From Clostridiales bacterium (GTDB lineage Bacteria; Bacillota; Clostridia; Lachnospirales; Lachnospiraceae), in the NCBI GenBank assembly GCA_022770525.1, contig JALEHN010000039.1:1-64000 (forward strand): a stretch of 64,000 nucleotides of DNA. Direction: 5' to 3'. The notes under the pieces were generated by a model. It searched no databases. It worked only from the letters and a program-made list of their open reading frames with translations, and was not told the origin of the DNA. Positions 1 to 7,900 of the stretch are shown piece by piece (position 1 is the first letter of the stretch; each line of letters begins with the position of its first letter). Position numbers and translations under genes: made by a program.

Positions 1-169
1 AAAGAACTATCACAATATATCTGATAATGCTCTGGGGAGTTCAACTCCCCAGACTTTTAACATAAGCAAAGACAGAAAACTGAGCAACCTACTGACAAGC
101 GATGAAATCACGTCAGTGACAGCTCATGAAATCACTAACAAATACATGCAATATGTGTTAGCTATTTAA
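1..169 (+). CDS. C-terminal end of an unidentified protein (partial)
   Basis: One frame stays open from the left edge to a TAA at 167-169 and encodes about 55 residues ending in MQYVLAI. The stretch is rich in Asn, Ser and Thr with a charged middle and shows no domain I recognise. A strong hairpin terminator follows about 50 bases later, which fits the end of a plus-strand gene. The start lies outside the window. An open frame of this length could also occur by chance, so the call is tentative. Confidence 0.45.
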   Translation, partial: KNYHNISDNALGSSTPQTFNISKDRKLSNLLTSDEITSVTAHEITNKYMQYVLAI

Positions 170-220
170 TATTGAAATTATTAAAGGGTCGTTAGACAAC
201 TTGGTATACATTATAAGTAA

Positions 221-270
221 AAAAACCTTCTTTTCCTGAGTAACGTGTAAACGGGGAAAAGAAGGTTTTT
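221..270. terminator. Bidirectional Rho-independent terminator
   Basis: A 16-base stem (221-236 with 255-270) has an A-run on its left foot and a T-run on its right, so it can terminate transcription from both sides. It sits between the end of the partial plus-strand gene and the end of the minus-strand gene at 328-963. Confidence 0.85.
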
Positions 271-327
271 GTAAAATTTTTAGTTATAATGTAAAGTGTT
301 ATTATTACTGGTTAATCAAAATATTGT

Positions 328-963
328 TCATTTAATATATATAGTTTTCTTTTGTTTGATTGTATGACGTACATAGATGGAGGCTTCTTTAACTGAAAGT
401 TCTGGTATTATTCTGTTAAGCAATGATTTTATGTTGGTATTATCTTCGCTATTTAAGGGAATTGATAAAATTGTTGATACTATTGGCTTATTAGAATTAC
501 ACTGAATGCCAAAGATAATAAAAATACCATGTTTGGTTGAAAAAAAACCTAGTGTATTCTGATCAAAATTGTATATTTTCTCTGCAGTCTTGGTTTTAAA
601 TTGCAAATGGGTGTTATCTATTATTATTGTTATTGGTGTTGATAATTGGTCAGTATTAGCACCGTAATTTTTGTTTAGAAACAATATTATCTTTTGGTAT
701 ACTGAACAAATTTTAAAAATATTTAAAATAAAAGCAATACTGTATGCGATAAAAATAATAATCAGTAATGTTGCCATAAAGAATTTTTTTTCGTACAAAA
801 GAGACGAGGTAACTCTAAATCCAAAAAGAGCGTAACAGAGAATGATTACCGATGTGAAAATAGCAGCATTTAATGAATTATCATGATAGAAAAAACATTC
901 CATAAATAATTTCTTATATAGTTTTTTGGTGGCTGTAAACTGAATTGTATACTTTTCTTCCAT
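328..963 (-). CDS. Membrane protein, possibly YcxB-like
   Basis: The 211-residue product has two hydrophobic segments, at roughly residues 35-55 and 62-85, followed by a soluble C-terminal half rich in beta-type sequence. Two membrane helices followed by such a tail resemble YcxB-like proteins of Firmicutes, but the match is by general appearance only. The ATG at 963 is preceded by a GGGAGC-type ribosome binding site. The gene is noticeably more AT-rich than the housekeeping genes to the right. Function is unknown. Confidence 0.6.
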   Translation of the reverse strand: MEEKYTIQFTATKKLYKKLFMECFFYHDNSLNAAIFTSVIILCYALFGFRVTSSLLYEKKFFMATLLIIIFIAYSIAFILNIFKICSVYQKIILFLNKNYGANTDQLSTPITIIIDNTHLQFKTKTAEKIYNFDQNTLGFFSTKHGIFIIFGIQCNSNKPIVSTILSIPLNSEDNTNIKSLLNRIIPELSVKEASIYVRHTIKQKKTIYIK

Positions 964-1166
964 ATAAACGCTCCCGTTGCTGTTTCATATTTCAGTAAAA
1001 TGCTTTTTGAATGGATTTTACCACAAAAAAGTATTTATGAATAGATGAAGGGCATAATTTTAACGTTTTTGACTGTATAACGTTTATTTTTGTTCATAGC
1101 AATATGATAGAATATAAGCATAGTAAGAATGCTTGATGTTTGAAAAAGAAACGGAGGAGGCAGGTT

Positions 1167-2348
1167 ATGAAAAAGTTGAAGATTGTTATAGGTTTACTGT
1201 TGGGTGTCAGTGTTTTATCCGGCTGTGGCAATAAAGAATTGCAGAAAGCGGATGAGTATAAGACTTTTAATGAAGATGTGAAGGAAACAATACGTGTCAT
1301 TGAAGATGAAGTGATGTCGGAATCAGCTTTATATGAAGGAAGTGAACTGATGAACGGTATGTATAACCGCTGTACATGGGGAGATGGAGAAAACACGTAC
1401 TATACAGATTTTTATGGTATATATAAGATCGATGGTGAAGGTGAAGTGTCATGTATATATGATGGCAATAACAGAGGTGGTATATCGGTTTATGATCAGT
1501 GGATTTACTTTTTGCCGGATAATGATAGAGAAGAAAATGGCATGGTATATAGGATAAGCAAAGACGGAAAGCTTTTAGAAAAAGTATGTTCGGGTATTCA
1601 AATTGTTGAGATTCGGGAAGATTACCTGATTACTATGGAGAATAATCCTGAGATGCCGGGGTTAAAGGAATATGCCGTTTATAATATAGAGCCGAAGACA
1701 GGGCTGGTATCCGGTGTAAATGAGGCATTTACAGAATTACTTAATGAAAAACGGGTCAAATATGATCCTGAGAAAAATTATATTTCTGAGCTTTATGTTT
1801 CTGATGGAAAATTAATTGAACAGATAGTTTATGCTGGAAAGCCGCTGACGGAAACTATAGCTGCCGGGGGATATCTGGCATATGATTTAAAATCTGACGG
1901 AAAGGTATCACTCGTGTTTGTTAATTCGGGAGAAACTGAGATAATTGCGGAAAATGATGTATCTGGAAGCCTTATGAACGATATGTCATTTCAGTGGCCT
2001 GTCATGTGTCTGGAAAAATCGGTTGTTTATACGGACATCGGAAATGGCGGCAGAGAAACAATGATATACATAAAAATGCTGGGTAGTGATGAAGAAAAAG
2101 TACTGGTTGATAATTTGAATGACCTCTACTTTGTTAATTATGATGGTGAAAGGTTATACTATCTCAGCGAAGATGAGGAATTAAGACTGCATTTGTATAG
2201 CTTCAATTTGTATTCAGAGGAGATCAAAGATATAGTAACTTTCAATACAGGCATATGGAATCCAAAAATGGAAACGTTTTATGTGGATATTGTAGGCGAT
2301 AAGGCATTTTATTATGAAAATGGCGTAAAGCAAATACAAATTAAATAA
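1167..2348 (+). CDS. Secreted lipoprotein, beta-propeller-like (DUF5050-type)
   Basis: The 393-residue product begins with a lipoprotein signal peptide ending in the lipobox LSGC, so it should be lipid-anchored outside the membrane. The rest is rich in Tyr, Gly, Asp and short repeating strands of the type IYFLPDND or LYYLSEDEE, as in DUF5050-like beta-propeller lipoproteins. I chose the ATG at 1167 because GGAGGAGG precedes it and the signal peptide starts there; an in-frame ATG at 1140 would add a basic nine-residue extension. Ligand and role are unknown. Confidence 0.7.
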   Translation: MKKLKIVIGLLLGVSVLSGCGNKELQKADEYKTFNEDVKETIRVIEDEVMSESALYEGSELMNGMYNRCTWGDGENTYYTDFYGIYKIDGEGEVSCIYDGNNRGGISVYDQWIYFLPDNDREENGMVYRISKDGKLLEKVCSGIQIVEIREDYLITMENNPEMPGLKEYAVYNIEPKTGLVSGVNEAFTELLNEKRVKYDPEKNYISELYVSDGKLIEQIVYAGKPLTETIAAGGYLAYDLKSDGKVSLVFVNSGETEIIAENDVSGSLMNDMSFQWPVMCLEKSVVYTDIGNGGRETMIYIKMLGSDEEKVLVDNLNDLYFVNYDGERLYYLSEDEELRLHLYSFNLYSEEIKDIVTFNTGIWNPKMETFYVDIVGDKAFYYENGVKQIQIK

Positions 2349-2369
2349 AATTAAGTGGAATGACAGACT

Positions 2370-2395
2370 GGGCTGTGTCAATAAAGACACAGCCC
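2370..2395 (+). terminator. Hairpin downstream of the lipoprotein gene
   Basis: A perfect 10-base stem GGGCTGTGTC/GACACAGCCC has a 6-base loop and lies about 20 bases after the lipoprotein stop codon. The T-run is weak (CTTTG), so it may be a poor terminator. A TGTGTCAATA piece recurs at 2451. Confidence 0.5.
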
Positions 2396-2598
2396 CTTTG
2401 ATGCTGTAAATGGCGAATTATTGACTGAATAATCAAACAAATATGGCTATTGTGTCAATAGAAATAATGACAGATGCATTATACAATAGTAAAACAGGTT
2501 TGAAATTTTATTTGGCGGATACATCACACCGACGAAATGCGAAGCAATTTGGTGGTTTGCTCTGAATAGTAATAATAAAATAAGTATGAGGTTATAAG

Positions 2599-3333
2599 AT
2601 GATTAAAATAGCAATTACAGATGATGATATTGATGATTTATGTAGCGTTTATGCTGTTACGCAAAAATTTTTTACTGATGCTCAGGTAGCGTGTGAAATA
2701 GACAAGTTTTTGACACCCGAAGCGTTAATTAATAAAATTTGTGAAAATGTGTATTTTGATATTTATCTTTTGGATATTCACATGAAGGGCATTGTCGGAT
2801 GTCAAATAGCGCAGAGACTGCAGGAAAAATTTGAGAATCCATTAATTATTTTTGTAACTCATTATCGTGAGTATGCGGTTAAAGGATATGAATATAACAT
2901 TTACAGATATATTTTGAAAAGTGAACTGACCAAAAAGCTGCCTGAAGCTTTAAAAAAATGTGTGGAGAAAATTGAAAGACAGCGGGTACATAAGGATTAT
3001 CTTGAGGTATCAGGTATTAATCATTTTGAATTGATTAAATTTTCTGATATTTTTTATATTACTAAAGAGAAAAAATATGTTATTATTGTTTGTGATGCCG
3101 GACGAAGAGAAATCAGAACGACATTGAAAGAAATGTCAAAGAAGCTGGACGGGGAGTTATTTGTTTTTTGTGATAAAAGCTATATTGTAAATCTGATGCA
3201 CATAAAGAGTGTCAAAGAGCGCATGCTGTATTTGGATAATGGTGAGCGCATTCCTGTGAGTGTGCCAAGATTAAAAGAGGTGTTGGATCGGTTTAAAACT
3301 TTCCGGCAGAAAAGGAATGCAAAAAATTCCTGA
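2599..3333 (+). CDS. LytTR-family response regulator (orphan)
   Basis: The 244-residue protein has an N-terminal receiver domain (about 1-120) with the acidic cluster D8-D10, phospho-acceptor Asp59 in LLDIHMKG, and the FVTH and ILKS motifs of the conserved Thr and Lys. A C-terminal LytTR DNA-binding domain follows (about 130-235). Such regulators usually answer a sensor kinase and control peptide, bacteriocin or cell-surface genes. No histidine kinase gene is adjacent. The ATG at 2599 follows a GAGG ribosome binding site. Its low GC content resembles the genes to its left, so it may belong to an acquired segment. Confidence 0.9.
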   Translation: MIKIAITDDDIDDLCSVYAVTQKFFTDAQVACEIDKFLTPEALINKICENVYFDIYLLDIHMKGIVGCQIAQRLQEKFENPLIIFVTHYREYAVKGYEYNIYRYILKSELTKKLPEALKKCVEKIERQRVHKDYLEVSGINHFELIKFSDIFYITKEKKYVIIVCDAGRREIRTTLKEMSKKLDGELFVFCDKSYIVNLMHIKSVKERMLYLDNGERIPVSVPRLKEVLDRFKTFRQKRNAKNS

Positions 3334-3360
3334 AAATTTATTGTATGAGGAGATTATATT

Positions 3361-4938
3361 TTGAGATTTGAAGAATTAGAAGTGAATGCTAAAATTTTAC
3401 GTGCGGTAACCGACATGGGATTTGAGGAGGCAACGCCGATTCAGGCCCGTGCCATACCGGCGGTGCTTGAAGGCAGAGATATTATCGGACAGGCACAGAC
3501 AGGTACGGGAAAGACGGCGGCGTTTGGTATACCGATGCTTGAAAAGACAGATCCTAAAAACAAACATGTCCAGTCAGTGGTACTTTGTCCGACCCGTGAA
3601 CTGGCGATACAGGTGGCAGAAGAAATCAGAAATCTGGCAAAGTATATGCATGGTATTAAAGTGCTGCCGATTTACGGCGGTCAGGATATTGTGAAGCAGA
3701 TCCGTTCTTTAAAAAGCGGTGTCCAGATTGTTGTGGGCACGCCGGGACGTGTGATGGATCATATGCGCCGCAAGACAGTGAAGTTTAATCAAGTACAGAT
3801 GGTTGTGCTTGATGAAGCTGACGAGATGTTAAACATGGGTTTTCGGGAGGATATTGAGACAATATTAAGCCAGTTTCCCGAGGAACGGCAGACCGTTTTA
3901 TTTTCAGCGACGATGCCAAAACCGATTCAGGAAATTGCGGCCGAGTATCAAAAAGATGCCCAGCTGATTAAAGTTGTTCATAAAGAACTGACTGTACAAA
4001 ATATTGAACAGTATTATTTTGAAGTTTCGCCAAAGAGCAAAGAAGAAGTGCTGTCGAGACTTCTTGATATTTATAATCCAAAGCTTTCCATTGTTTTCTG
4101 CAACACAAAAAAACAGGTGGATGAGCTGACCGATGCACTAAAGGGCAGAGGTTATTTTGCGGAAGGACTCCATGGCGATTTAAAGCAGCAGCAGAGAGAC
4201 CGTGTTATGGACAGCTTCAGACAGGGGCGTGTGGATGTGCTTGTGGCGACAGATGTTGCTGCAAGAGGTATTGATGTGGATGACGTGGACGTTGTATTTA
4301 ATTATGATCTTCCTCAGGACGATGAGTATTATGTTCACCGTATCGGACGGACGGGCCGTGCGGGCAGAGGCGGTCTCGCATTTACCTTTGTTGTCGGCAG
4401 AGAAGTTTATAAACTGAAGGAAATTCAGAGATACTGCAAAACAAAGATTGCGGCTAAAAAAGTGCCGTCTATGAATGATGTTACAAATACAAGAATAGAA
4501 AAGATTTTTGAAAATGCGGAAAATGTCATCGGCAGTGAAGATTTGACAGCGCTGCTTCAAACGATTGAGGAGCATATTAATCACAGTGATTATACAGCAA
4601 TGGATCTGGCGGCGGCGCTTATAAAAATGTCCATAGGTGATCTGGAAATTGTTGAGGAGCCGGATTACGGAGAATTTGGCAATACCGGCGCAAAAGATGG
4701 CATGGTGCGCTTATTTATCAATATCGGAAAGAATCAGAAGGCCAGACCGGGTGATATTTTGGGTGCCATCGCAGGCGAGAGCGGCATGCCGGGAAGACTG
4801 GTCGGTTCCATCGATATGTATGATAAATACACATTTGTTGAGGTGCCTGAGGACAGAGCGCGAGATGTCTTAAATGCCATGAAAAATGTCCGGATCAAAG
4901 GCAAAAACATCAGTATTGAGCCGGCGAATCAGAGATAA
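3361..4938 (+). CDS. DEAD-box ATP-dependent RNA helicase (CshA/DeaD type)
   Basis: The 525-residue enzyme unwinds RNA duplexes, typically in ribosome assembly, mRNA decay and cold adaptation. It carries the Q motif, Walker A AQTGTGKT, PTRELA, DEAD (VLDEADEML), SAT, RGIDV and HRIGRTGRAGR. The last ~75 residues form a DbpA-type RNA-binding domain, as in DeaD and DbpA rather than a short CshB. Translation starts at TTG 3361 after GAGGAG. It appears monocistronic and is followed by a tandem repeat region. Confidence 0.95.
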   Translation: MRFEELEVNAKILRAVTDMGFEEATPIQARAIPAVLEGRDIIGQAQTGTGKTAAFGIPMLEKTDPKNKHVQSVVLCPTRELAIQVAEEIRNLAKYMHGIKVLPIYGGQDIVKQIRSLKSGVQIVVGTPGRVMDHMRRKTVKFNQVQMVVLDEADEMLNMGFREDIETILSQFPEERQTVLFSATMPKPIQEIAAEYQKDAQLIKVVHKELTVQNIEQYYFEVSPKSKEEVLSRLLDIYNPKLSIVFCNTKKQVDELTDALKGRGYFAEGLHGDLKQQQRDRVMDSFRQGRVDVLVATDVAARGIDVDDVDVVFNYDLPQDDEYYVHRIGRTGRAGRGGLAFTFVVGREVYKLKEIQRYCKTKIAAKKVPSMNDVTNTRIEKIFENAENVIGSEDLTALLQTIEEHINHSDYTAMDLAAALIKMSIGDLEIVEEPDYGEFGNTGAKDGMVRLFINIGKNQKARPGDILGAIAGESGMPGRLVGSIDMYDKYTFVEVPEDRARDVLNAMKNVRIKGKNISIEPANQR

Positions 4939-4951
4939 AATAAATATCGCA

Positions 4952-5070
4952 CGGACATGACAGAGATAGATGCAATATTGCATAAAGATGCCGGACATGG
5001 CAGAGATAGAAGCAATATTGCATAGAAGCGGCGGATGTGGCAGATAGAGACAATATTGCATAGAAGCGGC
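4952..5070. repeat. Three ~40-bp imperfect tandem repeats
   Basis: Units lie at 4952-4991, 4992-5031 and 5032-5069. Each contains a CGGACATG-like start, AGAGATAGA and the palindrome GCAATATTGC or a variant. A weaker related stretch covers the last codons and stop of the helicase gene just upstream. The rest of this 311-base gap holds a further imperfect inverted repeat around 5172-5214 (a CGCAATA arm against TATTGCG) and the upstream region of the next gene. Confidence 0.85.
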
Positions 5071-5249
5071 AGTCATGGTAAAATGGGTATAGATTAGAAT
5101 AGCAGTGCGGATTTTTCTTAAGCTGCAGTAATAGCAGTTTTATACAGGGATATTGTACACGCCATTTTTAAACGCAATATACTGCAAGACGCAATAACAG
5201 CAGTATTGCGCCGGGGAAAATCCGGTCAGCAGTTTTGGGAGGAGAAACT

Positions 5250-6620
5250 ATGGATATTAAAAAATTAACTGCAATTCAGCATTTATATTTTAATACAGGA
5301 AAAACGCGAAGTATTACCTTCAGGCTTCATGCGCTGGAGCGGCTGAAAAATGGTATTGTGCGTATGGAAAAAGAAATTCTTGATGCCCTTTGTCAGGATC
5401 TTGGAAAAAGTGCCGCGGAAGGCTATATGACAGAAATCGGCATGGTGCTGTCGGAGATTTCGCACATGCAGAAGTATCTCCGGTTTTATGCGGCTAAAAA
5501 GTATGTTGTGACACCTTTGGCGCAGTTTTGCGCGGTCAGTTATAAAGTGCCGGAGCCTTACGGCGTTGTTCTTGTGATGAGTCCGTGGAATTATCCGTTC
5601 ATGCTTGCCATGGAACCGGTTGTCGATGCCATTGCCGCCGGAAATACGGTTGTGATTAAACCAAGTGATTATGCACCGGCTACAAGTGCGGTGATTGCGA
5701 AGCTTGCTGCAAAGTGCTTCAGAAGTGAATATATTGCGGTTGTGACAGGCGGCCGGGAGGTGAATCAGGATCTGCTGGAACAGAAGTTTGATTATATTTT
5801 CTTTACAGGCGGAAAGACAGTGGGACATCTTGTGATGGAAAAGGCGGCAGCCCATCTGACACCTGTGACACTGGAACTGGGAGGTAAGAGTCCGTGCATC
5901 GTAGATTCAACGGCAGACCTTAAGCTTGCCGCAAAGCGGATCGTGTTCGGAAAGTTTTTAAATGTCGGACAGACATGTGTTGCACCGGATTATCTCCTTG
6001 TCCATCAGACTGTAAAGAATAAACTTTTAAGGTATATATGTATGGAAATCCGAGAACAGCTCGGCACTGATCCGATGCACCATCCGGAGTACGGACGGAT
6101 TGTCAATGAAAAGCATTTTAAGCGGCTGACGGGACTTTTGAAAGATCAGAAAATTGTGATCGGCGGCGAAAGTGATGAAGCGCATCTGAAAATTGCGCCG
6201 ACAGTTGTTGACAAAGTGACATTAAGCAATCCGCTGATGGGCGAAGAAATCTTCGGGCCGATTCTCCCTGTAGTTACCTACAAAACAAGGGAAGAGGCAG
6301 GAAAAATCATTCAGGCTAATGCCACACCGCTGGCGCTGTATTTATTTACAGGCAGCAGAAAAAGCAAAGCTTATTTCATGAAAAATATCCGTTTCGGCGG
6401 CGGCTGTATCAATGATACGATTATTCATCTGGCCACAAGTCATATGGGCTTTGGCGGTACCGGCGAGAGCGGCATGGGAAGCTATCACGGAAAAGATGGC
6501 TTTGACACGTTCAGTCACTATAAGAGCATCGTGGATAAAAAAACATGGATTGACCTTTCCATACGTTATCATCCATACAACGGGCTGAAAGAGCAACTGA
6601 TGCGGCTGTTTTTAAAATGA
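5250..6620 (+). CDS. Aldehyde dehydrogenase, NAD(P)-dependent, class 3-like
   Basis: The 456-residue enzyme oxidises aldehydes to acids with NAD(P). It shows SPWNYPF (nucleotide-binding loop), FTGG, the ELGGKSP segment with the general-base Glu, the catalytic Cys in VGQTCVAPDY, and EEIFGPILPV near the C-terminus. Its length and a hydrophobic/basic C-terminal tail match the class 3/YwdH-type enzymes. The ATG at 5250 follows GGGAGGAG. The true substrate cannot be read from the sequence. A terminator follows directly. Confidence 0.93.
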   Translation: MDIKKLTAIQHLYFNTGKTRSITFRLHALERLKNGIVRMEKEILDALCQDLGKSAAEGYMTEIGMVLSEISHMQKYLRFYAAKKYVVTPLAQFCAVSYKVPEPYGVVLVMSPWNYPFMLAMEPVVDAIAAGNTVVIKPSDYAPATSAVIAKLAAKCFRSEYIAVVTGGREVNQDLLEQKFDYIFFTGGKTVGHLVMEKAAAHLTPVTLELGGKSPCIVDSTADLKLAAKRIVFGKFLNVGQTCVAPDYLLVHQTVKNKLLRYICMEIREQLGTDPMHHPEYGRIVNEKHFKRLTGLLKDQKIVIGGESDEAHLKIAPTVVDKVTLSNPLMGEEIFGPILPVVTYKTREEAGKIIQANATPLALYLFTGSRKSKAYFMKNIRFGGGCINDTIIHLATSHMGFGGTGESGMGSYHGKDGFDTFSHYKSIVDKKTWIDLSIRYHPYNGLKEQLMRLFLK

Positions 6621-6623
6621 CGC

Positions 6624-6664
6624 AAAAGAACAAAGGGTTTACTGTACAGACTCTTTGTTCTTTT
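6624..6664 (+). terminator. Rho-independent terminator
   Basis: A 12-base stem (6624-6635 with 6653-6664) is followed by eight or more T residues immediately after the aldehyde dehydrogenase stop. The A-rich left foot means it may also stop the minus-strand AraC gene that ends at 6677. Confidence 0.9.
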
Positions 6665-6676
6665 TTTTGTCTTGTT

Positions 6677-7528
6677 TTATATCATTCGATTTTCCTTGCG
6701 CCAGTTTTGAGGGGATTTTCCGAAAGTATTTTTAAATGTACGTGAAAAATTCAGCTGATTTGGATATCCGACCTGTTTGGATATTTCACCGACAGGCAGC
6801 ATCGTATGCTTAAGCAGTTCCGCGGCTTTATTCATACGATAATAGATTAAAAACTGCTGAGGTGTCTGTTTCATGACTTCTTTAAATATTTTAGCGAGGT
6901 AGTTTTGGTTCAGGCTGCAGAAGGTAGCCATATCTTTAATCGTAATATCCGGGTGACGATAATTATGTTCCACAAAAGTGGTTGCTTCTCTGATATATAA
7001 GTCTTTCAGGTTTCCCTGCAGCTTAGTATGATTAAAGGATGAGCGGACAAAAAGGTCAAGGAACTGATAAAGGTGGCCAATCAGATATAGAGAAGTCTGT
7101 CCGTCGTTCTGGATAATGGATAACATTTCTTTTTTCATTTCGTCCCTAAGGGTATTGCTTGTAGCATGGTAAACAGGCATATCTGCCGTAATACCGGTTG
7201 AAGCAACGATGTCTTTGGCTTTCATGCCGTCAAATTCAAGCCAGCAGTATGACCATGGATGGTCATTGTCAGCGGTATATGTATTAATCTGTCCGGGATA
7301 TATTAAAAAACCGGAGCCGGCACTGAGATGATATAGATGCGTTTTGCCATTCGTGTCTGTGGATTGAAGCGTACCTTTACCGGAAAGAATGTAGTGAAAC
7401 AGATAATGGTTTCTTGTTGCCGGTCCGTAAGAATAACTGGCGCTGCATTGTTCCATGCCGTACTGGTAAAGCGTTATGTCCATATAACGCTCATTTGGGA
7501 AAAGCTTAAAGATATTATCGTAAGCCAT
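6677..7528 (-). CDS. AraC-family transcriptional regulator of the alpha-galactoside locus
   Basis: The 283-residue protein has an N-terminal cupin-like sugar-sensing domain (about 15-160) and a C-terminal pair of helix-turn-helix motifs (about 180-280, including DMATFCSLNQNYLAKIF and GEISKQVGY.N). This is the layout of MsmR/RafR activators of alpha-galactoside genes. It is divergent from the alpha-galactosidase gene, which supports local control of that operon. The ATG at 7528 has a strong AAAGGAGG site. Two 29-bp direct repeats lie just upstream and could be its binding sites. Confidence 0.88.
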   Translation of the reverse strand: MAYDNIFKLFPNERYMDITLYQYGMEQCSASYSYGPATRNHYLFHYILSGKGTLQSTDTNGKTHLYHLSAGSGFLIYPGQINTYTADNDHPWSYCWLEFDGMKAKDIVASTGITADMPVYHATSNTLRDEMKKEMLSIIQNDGQTSLYLIGHLYQFLDLFVRSSFNHTKLQGNLKDLYIREATTFVEHNYRHPDITIKDMATFCSLNQNYLAKIFKEVMKQTPQQFLIYYRMNKAAELLKHTMLPVGEISKQVGYPNQLNFSRTFKNTFGKSPQNWRKENRMI

Positions 7529-7539
7529 AAAAGCGCCTC

Positions 7540-7632
7540 CTTTGACGAAAATATTTGTTTAATGGCGGGGCGACAGCCGGTAATGTTATTGGTGGTCTGT
7601 TTTCTTTGAAGGAAATATTTGCTTAATGGCGG
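7540..7632. repeat. Pair of 29-bp direct repeats, 64 bp apart, upstream of the AraC gene
   Basis: Copies at 7540-7568 and 7604-7632 match at 26 of 29 positions; both contain AAATATTTG, then TTAATGGCGG. The first copy overlaps the ribosome binding region of the AraC gene. AraC-type proteins bind direct repeats, so an operator role is possible, but the same 64-bp period recurs at other loci in this window without such regulators. Confidence 0.75.
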
Positions 7633-7716
7633 TCTTAAATATATCAAAATTATACCACAATATACAAATGATGTATATATGTTGAATATTGATATATTTG
7701 TAAAAATAAAATGATA

Positions 7717-7745
7717 TTTACTTTATTGTGCTTCTTGCATATAAT
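7717..7745 (+). promoter_or_regulatory. Promoter for the alpha-galactosidase operon
   Basis: TTTACT at 7717-7722 and TATAAT at 7740-7745 are separated by 17 bases, matching a housekeeping sigma-factor promoter. It predicts a leader of about 150 bases before the alpha-galactosidase start. I see no clear terminator hairpin in that leader. Confidence 0.75.
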
Positions 7746-7900
7746 GGCTGTAACAAAATGAAAATAACAGAAAAAAGTATCAAATATAACTATATTTTAA
7801 AGGAAAACTGATTATAAAAATGTTAAATCATCATGGCCATTGATGTTTATATATATAAAAAATAAAGGTGTAATATTGTTATATTTGGAAGGAGGTTCAT

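Noticed and set aside
4952-5070. Possible short CRISPR array
   Set aside because: The three 40-bp units are contiguous, with no unique spacers between them, and they differ from each other. No cas genes are nearby.
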